From Tessaracoccus sp. OS52 (GTDB taxonomy: Bacteria > Actinomycetota > Actinomycetes > Propionibacteriales > Propionibacteriaceae), in contig NZ_JAJEWM010000005.1 of NCBI RefSeq assembly GCF_020687685.1, positions 124,001 to 188,000 on the forward strand: a stretch of DNA of 64,000 nucleotides. Direction: 5' to 3'. The notes beneath the pieces were generated by a model, which worked only from the letters and a program-made list of their open reading frames with translations, had not been told where the DNA came from and searched no databases. Position 1 is the stretch's first letter; each line of letters opens with the position of its first letter. Of this stretch, positions 1 to 11,411 are shown in pieces. The translations under genes and the position numbers were made by a program.

Positions 1-2705
<2,705 letters not shown>

Positions 2706-2708
2706 CGA

Positions 2709-3815
2709 GTGAACCGCACCCGAGCGCTCCACCGGGCGGCCGTCGGCGGTTCCCTCGTCGCGTTCGGGGCGGCGGCCGTCACGGCGCTGGTCCTGCCCGA
2801 GCCGCGATGGGCCACGGCCCTGCTCGCCTTCGGGCTCGCGGGCATGGTGCTGGCCGGGCAGTTGCGGCTCCGCATCCTCGTCGCCGGCCAGCGCCGACAG
2901 CTGTCTGCGGCCAGCGCCTCCGCCTCCGGGTTCGGTTCGGCCCTGGAGTCAGTCCGGGCGTCCGTGGAGTCGTCGCACGCCGACGTCACCCGACGTCTGG
3001 ACGACGCGGCGGCAAGGATGGACGAGCTCGAGGTCCGTGGCAGGGACGCCAGGACCGCCGCCATCGACGCCGAGCACGCCGCCCTGGCCACCACATCCGC
3101 CCTCCGGCATTTCGAGAGCACCCTCGACGACACCGCCGCGGATCTGACGGGCGGGCTCGCGCGGTTGCGGACGCTGGTCGAGCAGGTCCCCGCCACGGCC
3201 GCCGAGTTGGCAGACCTGCACCGCCGCCTCGTCGGCGGGGCGGACCTCCCCCTGCCGGCGCCGGGAAGCGGGTCCTTGAGCGGTGCCGCGTTGGTCTGGG
3301 TGGTCAGGCGGCTGCTGTCGGCAGAACGATCGCTGAACGTCCTGGAACTTGCCTCCGGCGGCTCGACGACCTGGGTAGCGCTGGCGTTGCGGTCGAACTC
3401 CCACGGCGGCCACGTCCATTCGCTCGACCACTCGCCGGTCCGCGCCGCCGCCAGCCGCGACGCTCTCGAAGAGCAGGGACTCGGTGAACTGGCCACCGTC
3501 GCCGACGCCCCCCTCGAGCGCGTCGGGCTGGACGGCAGGGACTACTGGTGGCACTCCCCCGGCGCGCTGCCGAGCCGAACCCCCGTCGACCTGCTGTTGG
3601 TTGGTCCACCACTCCGGGGTGACGACCCGTCGCCCGACACCTACCCGGCCCTGCCGCTGCTGCACGAGCACCTGGTTTCCGGTGCAGTCGTGGTCCTCGG
3701 TGACGCGGCTGGGCAGGAGCAGGTGTTGCAGCGCTGGTTGGCGGAGTTCCCTGCACTCACCCGGCTCGCGGACGCGGGGGACGCCGCCCTGCTGCGATGG
3801 CGGGGCCCGGAGTGA
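2709..3815 (+). CDS. Membrane-anchored coiled-coil protein with a class I methyltransferase-like domain
   Basis: Starts with GTG three bases after the argG stop. Two hydrophobic stretches in the first 60 residues (about 10-30 and 36-55) form a membrane anchor. Residues about 60-165 are Ala/Leu/Asp/Arg-rich with heptad-like spacing, indicating a coiled coil. The last 200 residues contain 'LNVLELASGGSTTWVALAL' followed by 'GHVHSLDHSP', the motif I / acidic loop order of SAM-dependent class I folds, and later 'PVDLLLVGPP'. It could methylate a glycan or its terminus, or be a non-catalytic relative. Coiled coil plus methyltransferase beside polymer-making transferases recalls chain-length control proteins such as E. 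coli O9a WbdD, but no kinase domain is seen. Function is inferred. Confidence 0.65.
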   Translation: MNRTRALHRAAVGGSLVAFGAAAVTALVLPEPRWATALLAFGLAGMVLAGQLRLRILVAGQRRQLSAASASASGFGSALESVRASVESSHADVTRRLDDAAARMDELEVRGRDARTAAIDAEHAALATTSALRHFESTLDDTAADLTGGLARLRTLVEQVPATAAELADLHRRLVGGADLPLPAPGSGSLSGAALVWVVRRLLSAERSLNVLELASGGSTTWVALALRSNSHGGHVHSLDHSPVRAAASRDALEEQGLGELATVADAPLERVGLDGRDYWWHSPGALPSRTPVDLLLVGPPLRGDDPSPDTYPALPLLHEHLVSGAVVVLGDAAGQEQVLQRWLAEFPALTRLADAGDAALLRWRGPE

Positions 3816-3853
3816 TCTTGCCGGCTCCCGGCCACAGGCCCGGAGGGTCCCGC

Positions 3854-3859
3854 TAGGCT
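3854..3859 (+). promoter_or_regulatory. -10 element of a leaderless promoter for the small coiled-coil gene
   Basis: TAGGCT lies 6 bases before the GTG at 3866, in the 50-base gap after the preceding gene, and no Shine-Dalgarno is present. The geometry is that of a leaderless transcript. Confidence 0.45.
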
Positions 3860-3865
3860 TCCTGC

Positions 3866-4240
3866 GTGGACTCCGAGCGGCAGGAACAGACACGGCACCT
3901 CGAACGGCTGGCATTGGCCGAGCTCGAGGTGGCCAACCGCCAACTGGCTGACGCCGGCAGCACGATAGAGGAACTCAGGTCCGACGTGCTGGCCCTGGCG
4001 GTGCGCCTTGACGAGGCCCGGGAGGCCACCGCCACGCAGTCGCAGGGAGAGCTCGCCCGGGAGGCGGCACGGGAGGCGCAGGAGCGGGAGCGCGCTGCCG
4101 AGATCGTGGAACTCAAGGCCACCATTTCCCGCCTGGAGGAGCACATCGCGCGGCTGAAGGCCCAGCTGGACCGCCCGGCAAGGCAAGTGGTCAACAAGGC
4201 GCTGCGCCGGGGCCGGTATGCGAAGTCGCACCAGCCGTGA
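3866..4240 (+). CDS. Small coiled-coil protein of the polysaccharide locus
   Basis: A 124-residue protein, nearly all charged helix: long runs rich in Glu, Arg, Ala and Leu (for example LERLALAELEVANRQLADA and LEEHIARLKAQLDRPARQ) with heptad spacing and no membrane segment or enzyme motif. The basic tail (RRGRYAKSHQP) might contact membrane or nucleic acid. Its stop overlaps the GTG of the next glycosyltransferase (GTGA at 4237), so the two are translationally coupled. A scaffold or chain-length role for the glycan machinery is an inference; no family was recognised. Confidence 0.65.
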   Translation: MDSERQEQTRHLERLALAELEVANRQLADAGSTIEELRSDVLALAVRLDEAREATATQSQGELAREAAREAQERERAAEIVELKATISRLEEHIARLKAQLDRPARQVVNKALRRGRYAKSHQP

Positions 4241-5421
4241 CGCCCGTCCTGCCGACTCCGGTCCTTGAAGTCCTGCGCTCCCGGCACGACTTCGTCGTGG
4301 TCGCGGTCACCTATCCCTATCGTTGGCGCCACGGTTCCGAGTTCGTGCGCCAGCGGGTCCGCGCGTACGCCGCCGCCGGCCTGCGCGGGATCGTGGTCGA
4401 CTACTCTCCGCGCAACGTCACCGAGGCGGACATCTCCCCCGAGGACGACGCCCCTGTCGTCGCGATCCGCCCGCAGGATCTGGCGGACGCCCTGGACGCG
4501 ATCGCCGATTCCGGCTCGCCGGTGCTGGCCCACTCACCCACGCCCGAAGCCATCCACGAACTCCGCCGACGCGTCCCCGGCGAACGGCTCGCGGTCTGGT
4601 TCCATGGCTACGAGGTGCGCGACTACCGCCGTCTGCACGGGAACACCACCACGTCCGAGCTCATGGCGATCCGGCACATCCGGGACTCGCAGAACCGCGA
4701 CCGTTTCAGTGCCGCCGCGCCCCTGTTCGAGGACGACTCGATCACCAAGGTGTTCGTCTCCCAGACCCAACGCGCGTACTCCGAGTTCGACGTGGGAACC
4801 GCAGCCGCCAACGTCGAGATCATCCCGAACCACATCGACGAAGAGGGCTACCGGGCCCGCGAACGAACCCGGGACGAGGCGCGCCAGATTCTGGTCCTGC
4901 GCAGCTTCGCGGTCCACAACTACGCCAACGACATTGCTCTGCGGGCCATCGAGATCTGCTCGGGTCGCGACGGTTTCTCGACGCTGAGGATCACCGTGCG
5001 GGGCTACGGCAGGCACTTCGATGAAGAGGTCGCCCGAGTCCGCAGCTTCGAGAATGTGACCGTGGACGAGGGTTTCTCGTCGCCGGCGCAGATGGCCGCG
5101 TTGCACGATGCCCACGGCGTCGTGCTGCTCCCCACCCGCTACGACACGCAAGGCGTGATGCTCGGCGAGGCCATGGCCAGCGGTGCCGTGACCATCACGA
5201 ACCCGGTGGCCGCGGTGCCCGAGTTCACCGACGAGTCCTGCAGCCTGCTGCCACGCGGCAATGACCCGTGGGCCTTCGCCGATGCCCTGTGGCACCTGGT
5301 GGAGCACCCCGAACTCATGCCAGAACTCTCACGCAATGCTGCGGCCAGGGTACGACGGCAGTGCGGCAGGGCCGCCACGATCGACCGCGAGATCGCCCTG
5401 ATCGGGAGGCTGAGCCCATGA
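4237..5421 (+). CDS. Glycosyltransferase family 4-like protein
   Basis: A 394-residue GT-B type transferase. The N-terminal acceptor half includes 'VWFHGYEVRDYRRLHG', resembling the region where many GT4 enzymes have an HG/H motif. The C-terminal donor half has 'DTQGVMLGEAMASGAVTITN' near residue 305-325: the E-x7-E-like motif of GT4 enzymes, in which the first Glu is replaced here by Gln/Gly and the second Glu is kept. It should transfer a nucleotide-activated sugar in the cytoplasm. The GTG start overlaps the upstream stop and its own stop overlaps the next start (ATGA at 5418), so it is in the middle of an operon. Confidence 0.82.
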   Translation: MTPVLPTPVLEVLRSRHDFVVVAVTYPYRWRHGSEFVRQRVRAYAAAGLRGIVVDYSPRNVTEADISPEDDAPVVAIRPQDLADALDAIADSGSPVLAHSPTPEAIHELRRRVPGERLAVWFHGYEVRDYRRLHGNTTTSELMAIRHIRDSQNRDRFSAAAPLFEDDSITKVFVSQTQRAYSEFDVGTAAANVEIIPNHIDEEGYRARERTRDEARQILVLRSFAVHNYANDIALRAIEICSGRDGFSTLRITVRGYGRHFDEEVARVRSFENVTVDEGFSSPAQMAALHDAHGVVLLPTRYDTQGVMLGEAMASGAVTITNPVAAVPEFTDESCSLLPRGNDPWAFADALWHLVEHPELMPELSRNAAARVRRQCGRAATIDREIALIGRLSP

Positions 5422-6464
5422 CCCTCCACACCCCGGTGGTCATCACCGACGACGACTCCACCGCCGCCGAGGCGCGACGACGGCACTGGCCGGTGGTCAC
5501 ACGCGACGGCGACACGCTGCGCCTGACGGGAGTGGGGCAAACCGCTCCCCTGCCCCAGCCCCGGATGAACATCGCCGGCGGCTCCCTCCATGCCGAGCAC
5601 GCGTCGGGCTGGAAGTTCGTCCTGGACTGGCTCGCCAAGCACCTGCACCGCCCCATGATCATCACGGAGCCGGGCGGCTGGGCCCACGAACTGGCGCTGT
5701 GGTCCACGGCCTCACGCGGGTGGCCACACCGGCTGGCCGACAGGCTCGACGACCTGCCGGAGGAGCCGCTTGTCGACAACGTGCCCCCGGCCCAGCCCAG
5801 CCCGTCGGCCAGACAGCCGGGCACCACCCGGGTGCTGCTGGTCGCCCACGACCTCGGCTCCCGGCGCACGGCCGGCTGGTTCAGCCAGCTGGAGCACGCC
5901 TCCGGAGGCGACGTCACCGTCGACCTGGCCACGTCGCTGACGCCTGCCGGGGACTCGCGGCGGGTGCATGTTGTGCCGGACCTCGGAATCGCGACGCTGG
6001 CTCCCCACGACGGGCCCATCGACGCCGTGGCCCAGGTGGCTCTCACGCACGCCGCCGACGCTCCCTTCGACCCGATGCGCGAACCTGCCGGGTTCTGGCA
6101 GCTCGCTCTCGAGCGACACTTCGAGGCGCGCAACGACCATTACGACGTCGTGGTGCTGGCGGGCCCGCCGTTCGCTCACTTCGGATTCGCGGCCTGGGCC
6201 CAGCGGAACTGGTACGCCCGCGTCGTGCTGGACTACGGCAGCCCGTTCGGCACAGGTCTTGAGGGTGACGCGGCGAGCCTCGGCCGTTACTGGGAACGCG
6301 GCTGGAACATGGCGGCAGACGTCGTCACGGTCCCGGACGAAACCGGCTCCAGACTGGCGCAACGCAGCGGCCCCGACGCGCGAATCGAGGTGCTCGGCGA
6401 CGAGGCCACCCAGCTCGCGAGGCTGTGCCGGGAACTGGGCGACCACGCCTACACCCGGGCCTGA
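5418..6464 (+). CDS. Glycosyltransferase-like protein of the polysaccharide operon
   Basis: A 348-residue protein starting at the ATG of an ATGA overlap; the open frame runs further upstream but the overlap start is the natural one. After a 130-residue N-terminal part of unknown type there is 'TTRVLLVAHDLGSRRTAGWF', then 'HYDVVVLAGPPFAHFGFAAWA' and 'RVVLDYGSPFG' followed by 'ADVVTVPDETGSRLA'. These resemble the N-terminal acceptor domain of GT4 enzymes (a PP...H segment, then a 'D-P' turn, then a 'ad.v.vvs' strand). The donor-binding half is reduced to about 30 residues, so it may be a degenerate or partner-dependent transferase. No membrane segments are seen. Function is inferred from fold clues and context. 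Confidence 0.6.
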   Translation: MTLHTPVVITDDDSTAAEARRRHWPVVTRDGDTLRLTGVGQTAPLPQPRMNIAGGSLHAEHASGWKFVLDWLAKHLHRPMIITEPGGWAHELALWSTASRGWPHRLADRLDDLPEEPLVDNVPPAQPSPSARQPGTTRVLLVAHDLGSRRTAGWFSQLEHASGGDVTVDLATSLTPAGDSRRVHVVPDLGIATLAPHDGPIDAVAQVALTHAADAPFDPMREPAGFWQLALERHFEARNDHYDVVVLAGPPFAHFGFAAWAQRNWYARVVLDYGSPFGTGLEGDAASLGRYWERGWNMAADVVTVPDETGSRLAQRSGPDARIEVLGDEATQLARLCRELGDHAYTRA

Positions 6465-6501
6465 GCCCGTTCACAAGGGGTGACTTTCGGATCCCGCCGG
6501 G

Positions 6502-6507
6502 TAGTAT
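6502..6507 (+). promoter_or_regulatory. Candidate -10 element upstream of the C5-epimerase-like gene
   Basis: TAGTAT lies in the gap between the preceding gene and the secreted C5-epimerase-like gene, about 70 bases before its start, with TGACTT 15 bases upstream as a weak -35. This suggests that gene can be transcribed on its own. Confidence 0.35.
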
Positions 6508-6575
6508 GCCTCAGGAATGCCCCCGACGAGTGGTGTCCTGCCGCGCGTCCTGCCGACACTCCTGGTGGTCAACGA

Positions 6576-9131
6576 ATGCCTGCAACGCGACGAAATCGCG
6601 CCCTCACCCTCCTCCTCGTCGTCCTGCTGGGACTGGCCGCGACGGTGGTGTCACAACCCCGCGAGGCCGTGGCCGAGGACCACCCCTACACCACCCCGGG
6701 CCAGCGGACCTACAACGGCAGGCTCTGGAACACCACCTGCGACCCGTACTCCAGCACCGTCACCCGGTGCCGCGCCGAGATCTTCGCCTCCCAGGCCCGT
6801 CTGGTGGACGGCAAGTACCAGCTTGTGCAGGAGTTCGTCTTCAACAACCTCACCTACCTCCCCTCGAACGGTGCCAACTGGCGGGACAAGGTGACCGGCA
6901 AGATCAACCCCCTGGCCACCGACGGCCAGTTCACAGGCACCGACGGCCGGCTCTGGCAGACCGAGTGCGGCACCCAGTGGACCGGTCAGAACGGCTGTCG
7001 CTCCTTCACCTTCACCACCGTCGTCAACGCCGTGCAGGGCCCGGACGGCTGGGTCTTCACCCCCGAGAACAAGTGGGTCTTCAACAACGTCGTCCAGTTC
7101 ATCCCCGGCACCAGGCCCCTTGCACGCCAATACAACAACCCGTGCGACGCGCCCCCGCCCGCGGGCTTCACCTTCACTGCTGAAGGTCGCCCGCACGTCA
7201 TCAAGCCCGGTTACACGCCCAGCGACCACTACAACCCGATCTCGCTGGCCAACTTCATGAAGGTGTCCATGCGTTCCACCACCCTCGACGACGCCGACCG
7301 GCTCTGCTTCGCACTGCTTGGCGCCGAACACCTCCTCGAAGGTGGTTCCGAGCGCGTCTACAACGGACGCACCAGCCTGTGGTTCCCGTACCCGTTCGCC
7401 TTCAGCGCCAACCCTGCGGTCCCGCGACTGGAGCCGGGATGGTTCTCGGGCCTCGGGCAGGCGGGCGCCATGACGGCTTTCATGGAGCTGGCCAGGTTCA
7501 CGAACGACTCGAGCTGGTACGGCTACGCGGAGAAGATCTTCGAGTCCTACTTCGTACCGATCGAGGACGGCGGGTTCACCAACCGCAACAACGGCTTCCT
7601 CTGGTTCGAGGAGTACCCGACCGACCCCCCGACCGTGGTCTTCAACGGCCATTTCCAGAATGTGCTGGGGCTCAAGACCTGGGCCGACCACAGCGGCAGC
7701 CAGCGGGCACGGGACCTGTTCAACGAGGCCATCGCTGCGCTGAAGGTGCAGGTGCCGAGGATGCGGATCCCCGTCGAGGGCGGAACCATGTCCTCCTATG
7801 ACATGCTGCGCGGCCTGGCCCCGGCTCCGCTCCGCGCGGTCGCGGTGAGCACGCCCGTGCCCGAACCGACGCCCACCCCAACGCCAACGCCAACGCCAAC
7901 GCCAACGCCAACGGTCACACCGACGGCCACCCCAACACCCACGGTCACACCGACGGCCACCCCAACACCCACGGTCACACCGACGGCCACCCCAACACCC
8001 ACCGTCACACCCACGCCCACCCCGACCTTGACTCCCACAACGGCGACCGGCACCCGCATCACCCAGACGCTGCTCAACGGAGCGCCGCTGAAGTCGCTTG
8101 ACTCCGCGGGACGGGAGCGGGCCCAGATCCTGCCGCTCGCCGCGGTGAGCGGGACCAACCCGAACCTGCTGAGCAACCCCAAGTTCGCGGACCGCGGCGG
8201 CGACGGCATCCCGGACTCCTGGGCGGTGATCAACTCCCCGGCCGGGATCCGGCTCGACGGCGACTGGCTCGGGGTGCGTCCGCGCGGCACCACCTACGGC
8301 TGGGCGGGCGTGGAGCAGACCATCCCGGTGACCGCGGCCATGGCGGGCAGGACGATGTCGCTGTCGTTCAACTCCCGGCTCGAGATCACGGCCGGCCAGG
8401 CCGGCACCGCCGGCAAGGTTCCGGTGTTCGCCGTCTGCGCGGGACCCAACAACACCCGCGTCACCACCCTGATCCACGAGAACGCGAAGAACCGGACCAG
8501 GACGGCAGCCTGGACCTCCACGGCATTCACCGCACCCGCCGCGGGCTGCGAGCTCAAGGTGCAGCTGCTCACCTACGCCTACTCGGTCACGAACACCACG
8601 GCCTGGTACAGCAACGTGCAACTGCGGGTGGCCGACACCCTGGGAGACCACGCGGTTCCGCTCTACGCCCTCGAGGTGCACAAGGCCCCGGAGAACGTGC
8701 TGACCATCAAGGGGACCGGGACCATCCGCGTCGAGGCATATGACGGGGGACGGTGGAAGGCCATCGACACCGTGAACCTGTCGGCCTCCGGCGCCGAGGT
8801 GACGGTCCCTGAGCGGTACACCGGCCGCACCATCAACGTGAACTACCACGACGGTCACGTCTCGGAACTCCAGCGCATCGCCTGTTACTCCGGCGTCCGG
8901 GTGTTCGACGACGTCGCCGAGGAACTCAGCCACACCTCGGCCGGTGTCCCCTACGACCCATCGATGTTCGGCAACCGGGACAAGAACTGCCTGCCGGACT
9001 CCGAAACCATCCAGCTCGGTGAGCAGACCGTCACCGTGGCAGCGGAGCCGGAACCGATGGCGACGCAGCCCCAGGTGGTGCCGACCTCCATGACCCTGCC
9101 GGACGAGGCGGCAGCCCTGGACGACGAATGA
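6576..9131 (+). CDS. Secreted protein with a D-glucuronyl C5-epimerase-like domain and Pro/Thr linker
   Basis: The open frame extends to 6480, but ATG 6576 gives a textbook signal peptide (MPATRRNRALTLLLVVLLGL..., Ala-rich cleavage region near residue 28-33). The mature protein has: (a) a Cys-containing duplicated N-terminal module (TYNGRLWNTTCDPYSS... and FTGTDGRLWQTECGTQ..., each followed by a VFNN segment), about residues 35-185; (b) an alpha-helical domain, about 220-410, with 'GWFSGLGQAGAMTAFMELA' and 'FLWFEEYPTDPPTVVFNGH', closely matching the C-terminal catalytic domain of glucuronyl C5-epimerases; (c) a Pro/Thr repeat linker; (d) a beta-rich C-terminus resembling carbohydrate-binding jelly rolls. 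It would act outside the cell on uronic-acid residues of a polymer. The substrate is unproven; the neighbouring wecC and wecB point to a ManNAcA-containing glycan. Confidence 0.78.
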   Translation: MPATRRNRALTLLLVVLLGLAATVVSQPREAVAEDHPYTTPGQRTYNGRLWNTTCDPYSSTVTRCRAEIFASQARLVDGKYQLVQEFVFNNLTYLPSNGANWRDKVTGKINPLATDGQFTGTDGRLWQTECGTQWTGQNGCRSFTFTTVVNAVQGPDGWVFTPENKWVFNNVVQFIPGTRPLARQYNNPCDAPPPAGFTFTAEGRPHVIKPGYTPSDHYNPISLANFMKVSMRSTTLDDADRLCFALLGAEHLLEGGSERVYNGRTSLWFPYPFAFSANPAVPRLEPGWFSGLGQAGAMTAFMELARFTNDSSWYGYAEKIFESYFVPIEDGGFTNRNNGFLWFEEYPTDPPTVVFNGHFQNVLGLKTWADHSGSQRARDLFNEAIAALKVQVPRMRIPVEGGTMSSYDMLRGLAPAPLRAVAVSTPVPEPTPTPTPTPTPTPTPTVTPTATPTPTVTPTATPTPTVTPTATPTPTVTPTPTPTLTPTTATGTRITQTLLNGAPLKSLDSAGRERAQILPLAAVSGTNPNLLSNPKFADRGGDGIPDSWAVINSPAGIRLDGDWLGVRPRGTTYGWAGVEQTIPVTAAMAGRTMSLSFNSRLEITAGQAGTAGKVPVFAVCAGPNNTRVTTLIHENAKNRTRTAAWTSTAFTAPAAGCELKVQLLTYAYSVTNTTAWYSNVQLRVADTLGDHAVPLYALEVHKAPENVLTIKGTGTIRVEAYDGGRWKAIDTVNLSASGAEVTVPERYTGRTINVNYHDGHVSELQRIACYSGVRVFDDVAEELSHTSAGVPYDPSMFGNRDKNCLPDSETIQLGEQTVTVAAEPEPMATQPQVVPTSMTLPDEAAALDDE
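7861..8040 (+). repeat. Tandem repeats encoding a Pro/Thr-rich linker
   Basis: Six-base CCAACG-type units (7879-7912) run into three near-identical 30-base units beginning GGTCACAC at 7913, 7943 and 7973, then a degenerate tail. They encode (PT)n and TPTATPTPTV repeats joining the catalytic and C-terminal domains of the C5-epimerase-like protein. All periods are multiples of three, so copy-number changes alter linker length without a frameshift. Confidence 0.9.
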
Positions 9132-9200
9132 ATCGGCAATCAGGGCCGGGGCACTTTGGGAGGGGCCCAGCCGCGGGATAGGGTTGCCGACGTCAACCAT

Positions 9201-9220
9201 CCCGGGCCCTTCGGCCCGGG
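9201..9220 (+). terminator. GC-rich hairpin between the C5-epimerase-like gene and wecC
   Basis: CCCGGGCC and GGCCCGGG flank a 4-base CTTC loop. There is no T-run, so it may be a Rho-assisted terminator or an mRNA-stabilising stem. It lies about 35 bases before the wecC ribosome binding site. Confidence 0.5.
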
Positions 9221-9254
9221 GCTGCGCATCCATGCGAACCCAGGAGGTCGTGAA

Positions 9255-10481
9255 GTGACGAACCCGGACGTGTGCGTGGTGGGACTCGGCTACATCGGCC
9301 TCCCCACCGCCGCGATCTTCGCCCACAAGGGCCTCACGGTCCACGGTGTGGACGTGAACCCCCGCACCGTCGAGGCCGTCAACTCGGGGCGGGTCCCGTT
9401 CGTGGAGCCGGACCTGGGGGGCTACGTCGAGCGAGCCGTCGCAGACGGCAAGCTGACGGCCGCCACCGAGGCCGTGCCCGCCGCGACCTTCATCATCGCC
9501 GTCCCCACCCCGTTCCACGACGACCACAGCGCGGACCTGAGCTACATCGAAGCGGCCACCCGCGGCGTCGCCAAGCACCTCAGCGGCGACGAACTCCTCA
9601 TCCTGGAATCCACCTCGCCGCCCGGCGCCACGCAGCGCATGGCCGACGTCGTGTACGAGGAGCGTCCCGACCTGGTCGGCTCGGGGCTCAAGTTCGCCCA
9701 CTGCCCGGAGAGGGTGCTGCCCGGCAGGGTCATGGTCGAGCTGGTCACCAACGATCGCATCGTCGGCGGCATCACGCCAGAAGCGGCGGAGGCCGCGCGG
9801 GACCTGTACCGCGTCTTCTGCGAGGGTGAGATCCTGCTCACCGACGCCATCACCGCGGAGATGGCCAAGCTGGTGGAGAACAGCTTCCGCGACGTCAACA
9901 TCGCCTTCGCCAACGAACTCTCGATCATCTGCGAGCGGCTCGGCATCGACGTCTGGGAGCTCATCGAGCTTGCCAACCACCACCCCCGAGTGAACATCCT
10001 GCAGCCCGGACCGGGCGTCGGTGGTCACTGCATCGCCGTCGACCCCTGGTTCATCGTGTCCGCCGCTCCCGCGGAGTCCCGGCTGATCCGGATGGCCCGG
10101 GACGTCAACGACGGAAAGCCCCACTGGGTCATGGACAGGATCCGGGAGGCCACCGAGGGCATCGCCGAGCCCACCGTCGCCATGCTGGGCCTCGCGTTCA
10201 AGCCCAACATCGACGACCTGCGCGAGTCGCCCGCGCTCGCCATCGTCCGGGACTACGCCGCCGACCACCCGGAATCCCGGGTTCTCGCCGTCGAGCCGCA
10301 CATCGAGGAACTGCCGGCGAAGCTGGCCAATCTGGTCAACGTGACCCTCGCAGAGACTGAAGAGGCGCTGCAGGCTGCAGACGTCATCGTCGTCCTCGTG
10401 GACCACGCGGCCTTCAAGGCCATCCCCGCGCACCGGGTCGAGGGCAAGCAGATCGTCGACAGCAAGGGTCTGTGGCGCTGA
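9255..10481 (+). CDS. wecC: UDP-N-acetyl-D-mannosamine (UDP-sugar) 6-dehydrogenase
   Basis: Oxidises the C6 hydroxyl of UDP-ManNAc to the carboxylate with two NAD+, giving UDP-ManNAcA. The N-terminal Rossmann motif VVGLGYIGLPTA, the loop 'ESTSPPGATQRMADV', and the catalytic cysteine in 'PGPGVGGHCIAVDPW' (about residue 258) are all present, with the C-terminal UDP-binding segment 'AMLGLAFKPNIDDLRESPA'. The WecC-type (rather than UDP-glucose dehydrogenase) assignment rests on the LGYIGLP start, the GGHCIAVDPWF form of the active site and the WecB homologue at 18275-19426. The GTG at 9255 has AGGAGG 7 bases upstream; a longer frame to 9156 lacks support. The next gene starts about 50 bases downstream. 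Confidence 0.92.
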   Translation: MTNPDVCVVGLGYIGLPTAAIFAHKGLTVHGVDVNPRTVEAVNSGRVPFVEPDLGGYVERAVADGKLTAATEAVPAATFIIAVPTPFHDDHSADLSYIEAATRGVAKHLSGDELLILESTSPPGATQRMADVVYEERPDLVGSGLKFAHCPERVLPGRVMVELVTNDRIVGGITPEAAEAARDLYRVFCEGEILLTDAITAEMAKLVENSFRDVNIAFANELSIICERLGIDVWELIELANHHPRVNILQPGPGVGGHCIAVDPWFIVSAAPAESRLIRMARDVNDGKPHWVMDRIREATEGIAEPTVAMLGLAFKPNIDDLRESPALAIVRDYAADHPESRVLAVEPHIEELPAKLANLVNVTLAETEEALQAADVIVVLVDHAAFKAIPAHRVEGKQIVDSKGLWR

Positions 10482-10529
10482 GTTGAACGAGCCGCGCAAC
10501 TGCGCGCGATGGAAGGAAGAGCCGAACCG

Positions 10530-11411
10530 GTGAGAAAGCTCTCGAAGGTCATGGTCGCCACGATCATGCTGATCGCATTGGCTGTGGCACTCGCCGCCGT
10601 CCAGCTCATGCTGCTGGCCATGCCGTTGGCAGCCGCGGCGGTGGTGGCACTGGGCGGGGCCATCGCGGTCATGGCGTTCAAGGTGCACGTCTCCAGCGCC
10701 ACCAGCCGCAGCGTCGAGCGCCGGGTCAAGCTGCTCACGACGGCGCGCAGCGTCCCGTCGGCCGCGCCAGTCGTCAACCCGCCTGCCCCCGTCGGGTCAG
10801 CCACCCCCGCTCCCCCGCCGGCGCCCACCCGCACCACGGCAGAGAAGCTGCGCACCGTCGGCACTTACACCCCGCAGAAGGTGGCGGCCGAGAGCACTGC
10901 GGGCAGGGTTGCGGCGAGCGTCACCCCCGACCCAGACGCCCCCTACCGCCTGTTCGCCGCCACCCACGGCATGGGGAACCCCGACACCTCGGCAGTGTCC
11001 CGCCGCGTTCTCGCGCTCGTCGGGTCGGACCGCCTCGCGGCAGTCCTCGCGGACGCCGGCGACGTGCACCGGCTCCATCCTGGAGTCAGCGCCGCGGAGA
11101 TCGAACACGCCCAGCCGTCCGCGCTGATCATCGAGGAGGACGCCCTCAACTCCGGCCCATGGGTCGGGGCCGTGGATCCGCACGGTTCGAAGCTGCTGCT
11201 GGAACTGCGCGTGGCAATGGCCTGGATGCGGCGCAACTCCGGCTCGATCTTCGTGATTCCCGCCACCGGCGCCCAAGGTCTCGCCGCCACGGCCATGCGT
11301 GCCGACACCATCACGATCGACAGGGAGTTCATCGCTTCCCTCTCCCCGGAGGACCCACCCTCGCTGTACCGGACGCTGGCGCAGTATGCGGCTGGAGGCA
11401 CGCCCGCATGA
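10530..11411 (+). CDS. Membrane protein of unknown function, polysaccharide locus
   Basis: A 293-residue protein read from GTG 10530, preceded by GGAAGGAAGAG; an ATG at 10509 would overlap that site. Two hydrophobic helices lie close together (about residues 8-28 and 30-50), then a basic Pro/Ala-rich linker (to about residue 110), then a soluble alpha/beta domain with 'LALVGSDRLAAVLADAGDV' and 'PSALIIEEDALNSGPWVGA'. That region looks like the start of a Rossmann- or GT-B-like half-domain but no catalytic motif was recognised. Its stop overlaps the next ATG (ATGA), so it is coupled to the double glycosyltransferase and may anchor it to the membrane. Confidence 0.6.
   Translation: MRKLSKVMVATIMLIALAVALAAVQLMLLAMPLAAAAVVALGGAIAVMAFKVHVSSATSRSVERRVKLLTTARSVPSAAPVVNPPAPVGSATPAPPPAPTRTTAEKLRTVGTYTPQKVAAESTAGRVAASVTPDPDAPYRLFAATHGMGNPDTSAVSRRVLALVGSDRLAAVLADAGDVHRLHPGVSAAEIEHAQPSALIIEEDALNSGPWVGAVDPHGSKLLLELRVAMAWMRRNSGSIFVIPATGAQGLAATAMRADTITIDREFIASLSPEDPPSLYRTLAQYAAGGTPA

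Noticed and set aside
4323-5024. Several 200-250 codon frames inside the glycosyltransferase at 4237-5421
   Set aside because: They overlap the GT4 gene in other frames and are Arg/Pro-rich shadow translations without motifs.
6517-6894. A 125-codon frame starting at ATG 6517, 9 bases after a -10-like TAGTAT
   Set aside because: It overlaps the signal peptide and first domain of the C5-epimerase-like gene in another frame, and its product is Pro/Ser/Arg low complexity. Only the promoter signal was kept.
6651-10688. A 1345-codon open frame on the minus strand opposite the C5-epimerase-like and wecC genes
   Set aside because: It is antisense to two well-supported genes and its translation is the low-complexity Arg/Gly/His/Val-rich type produced by GC-rich third positions. 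It crosses two genes and has no recognisable domain.
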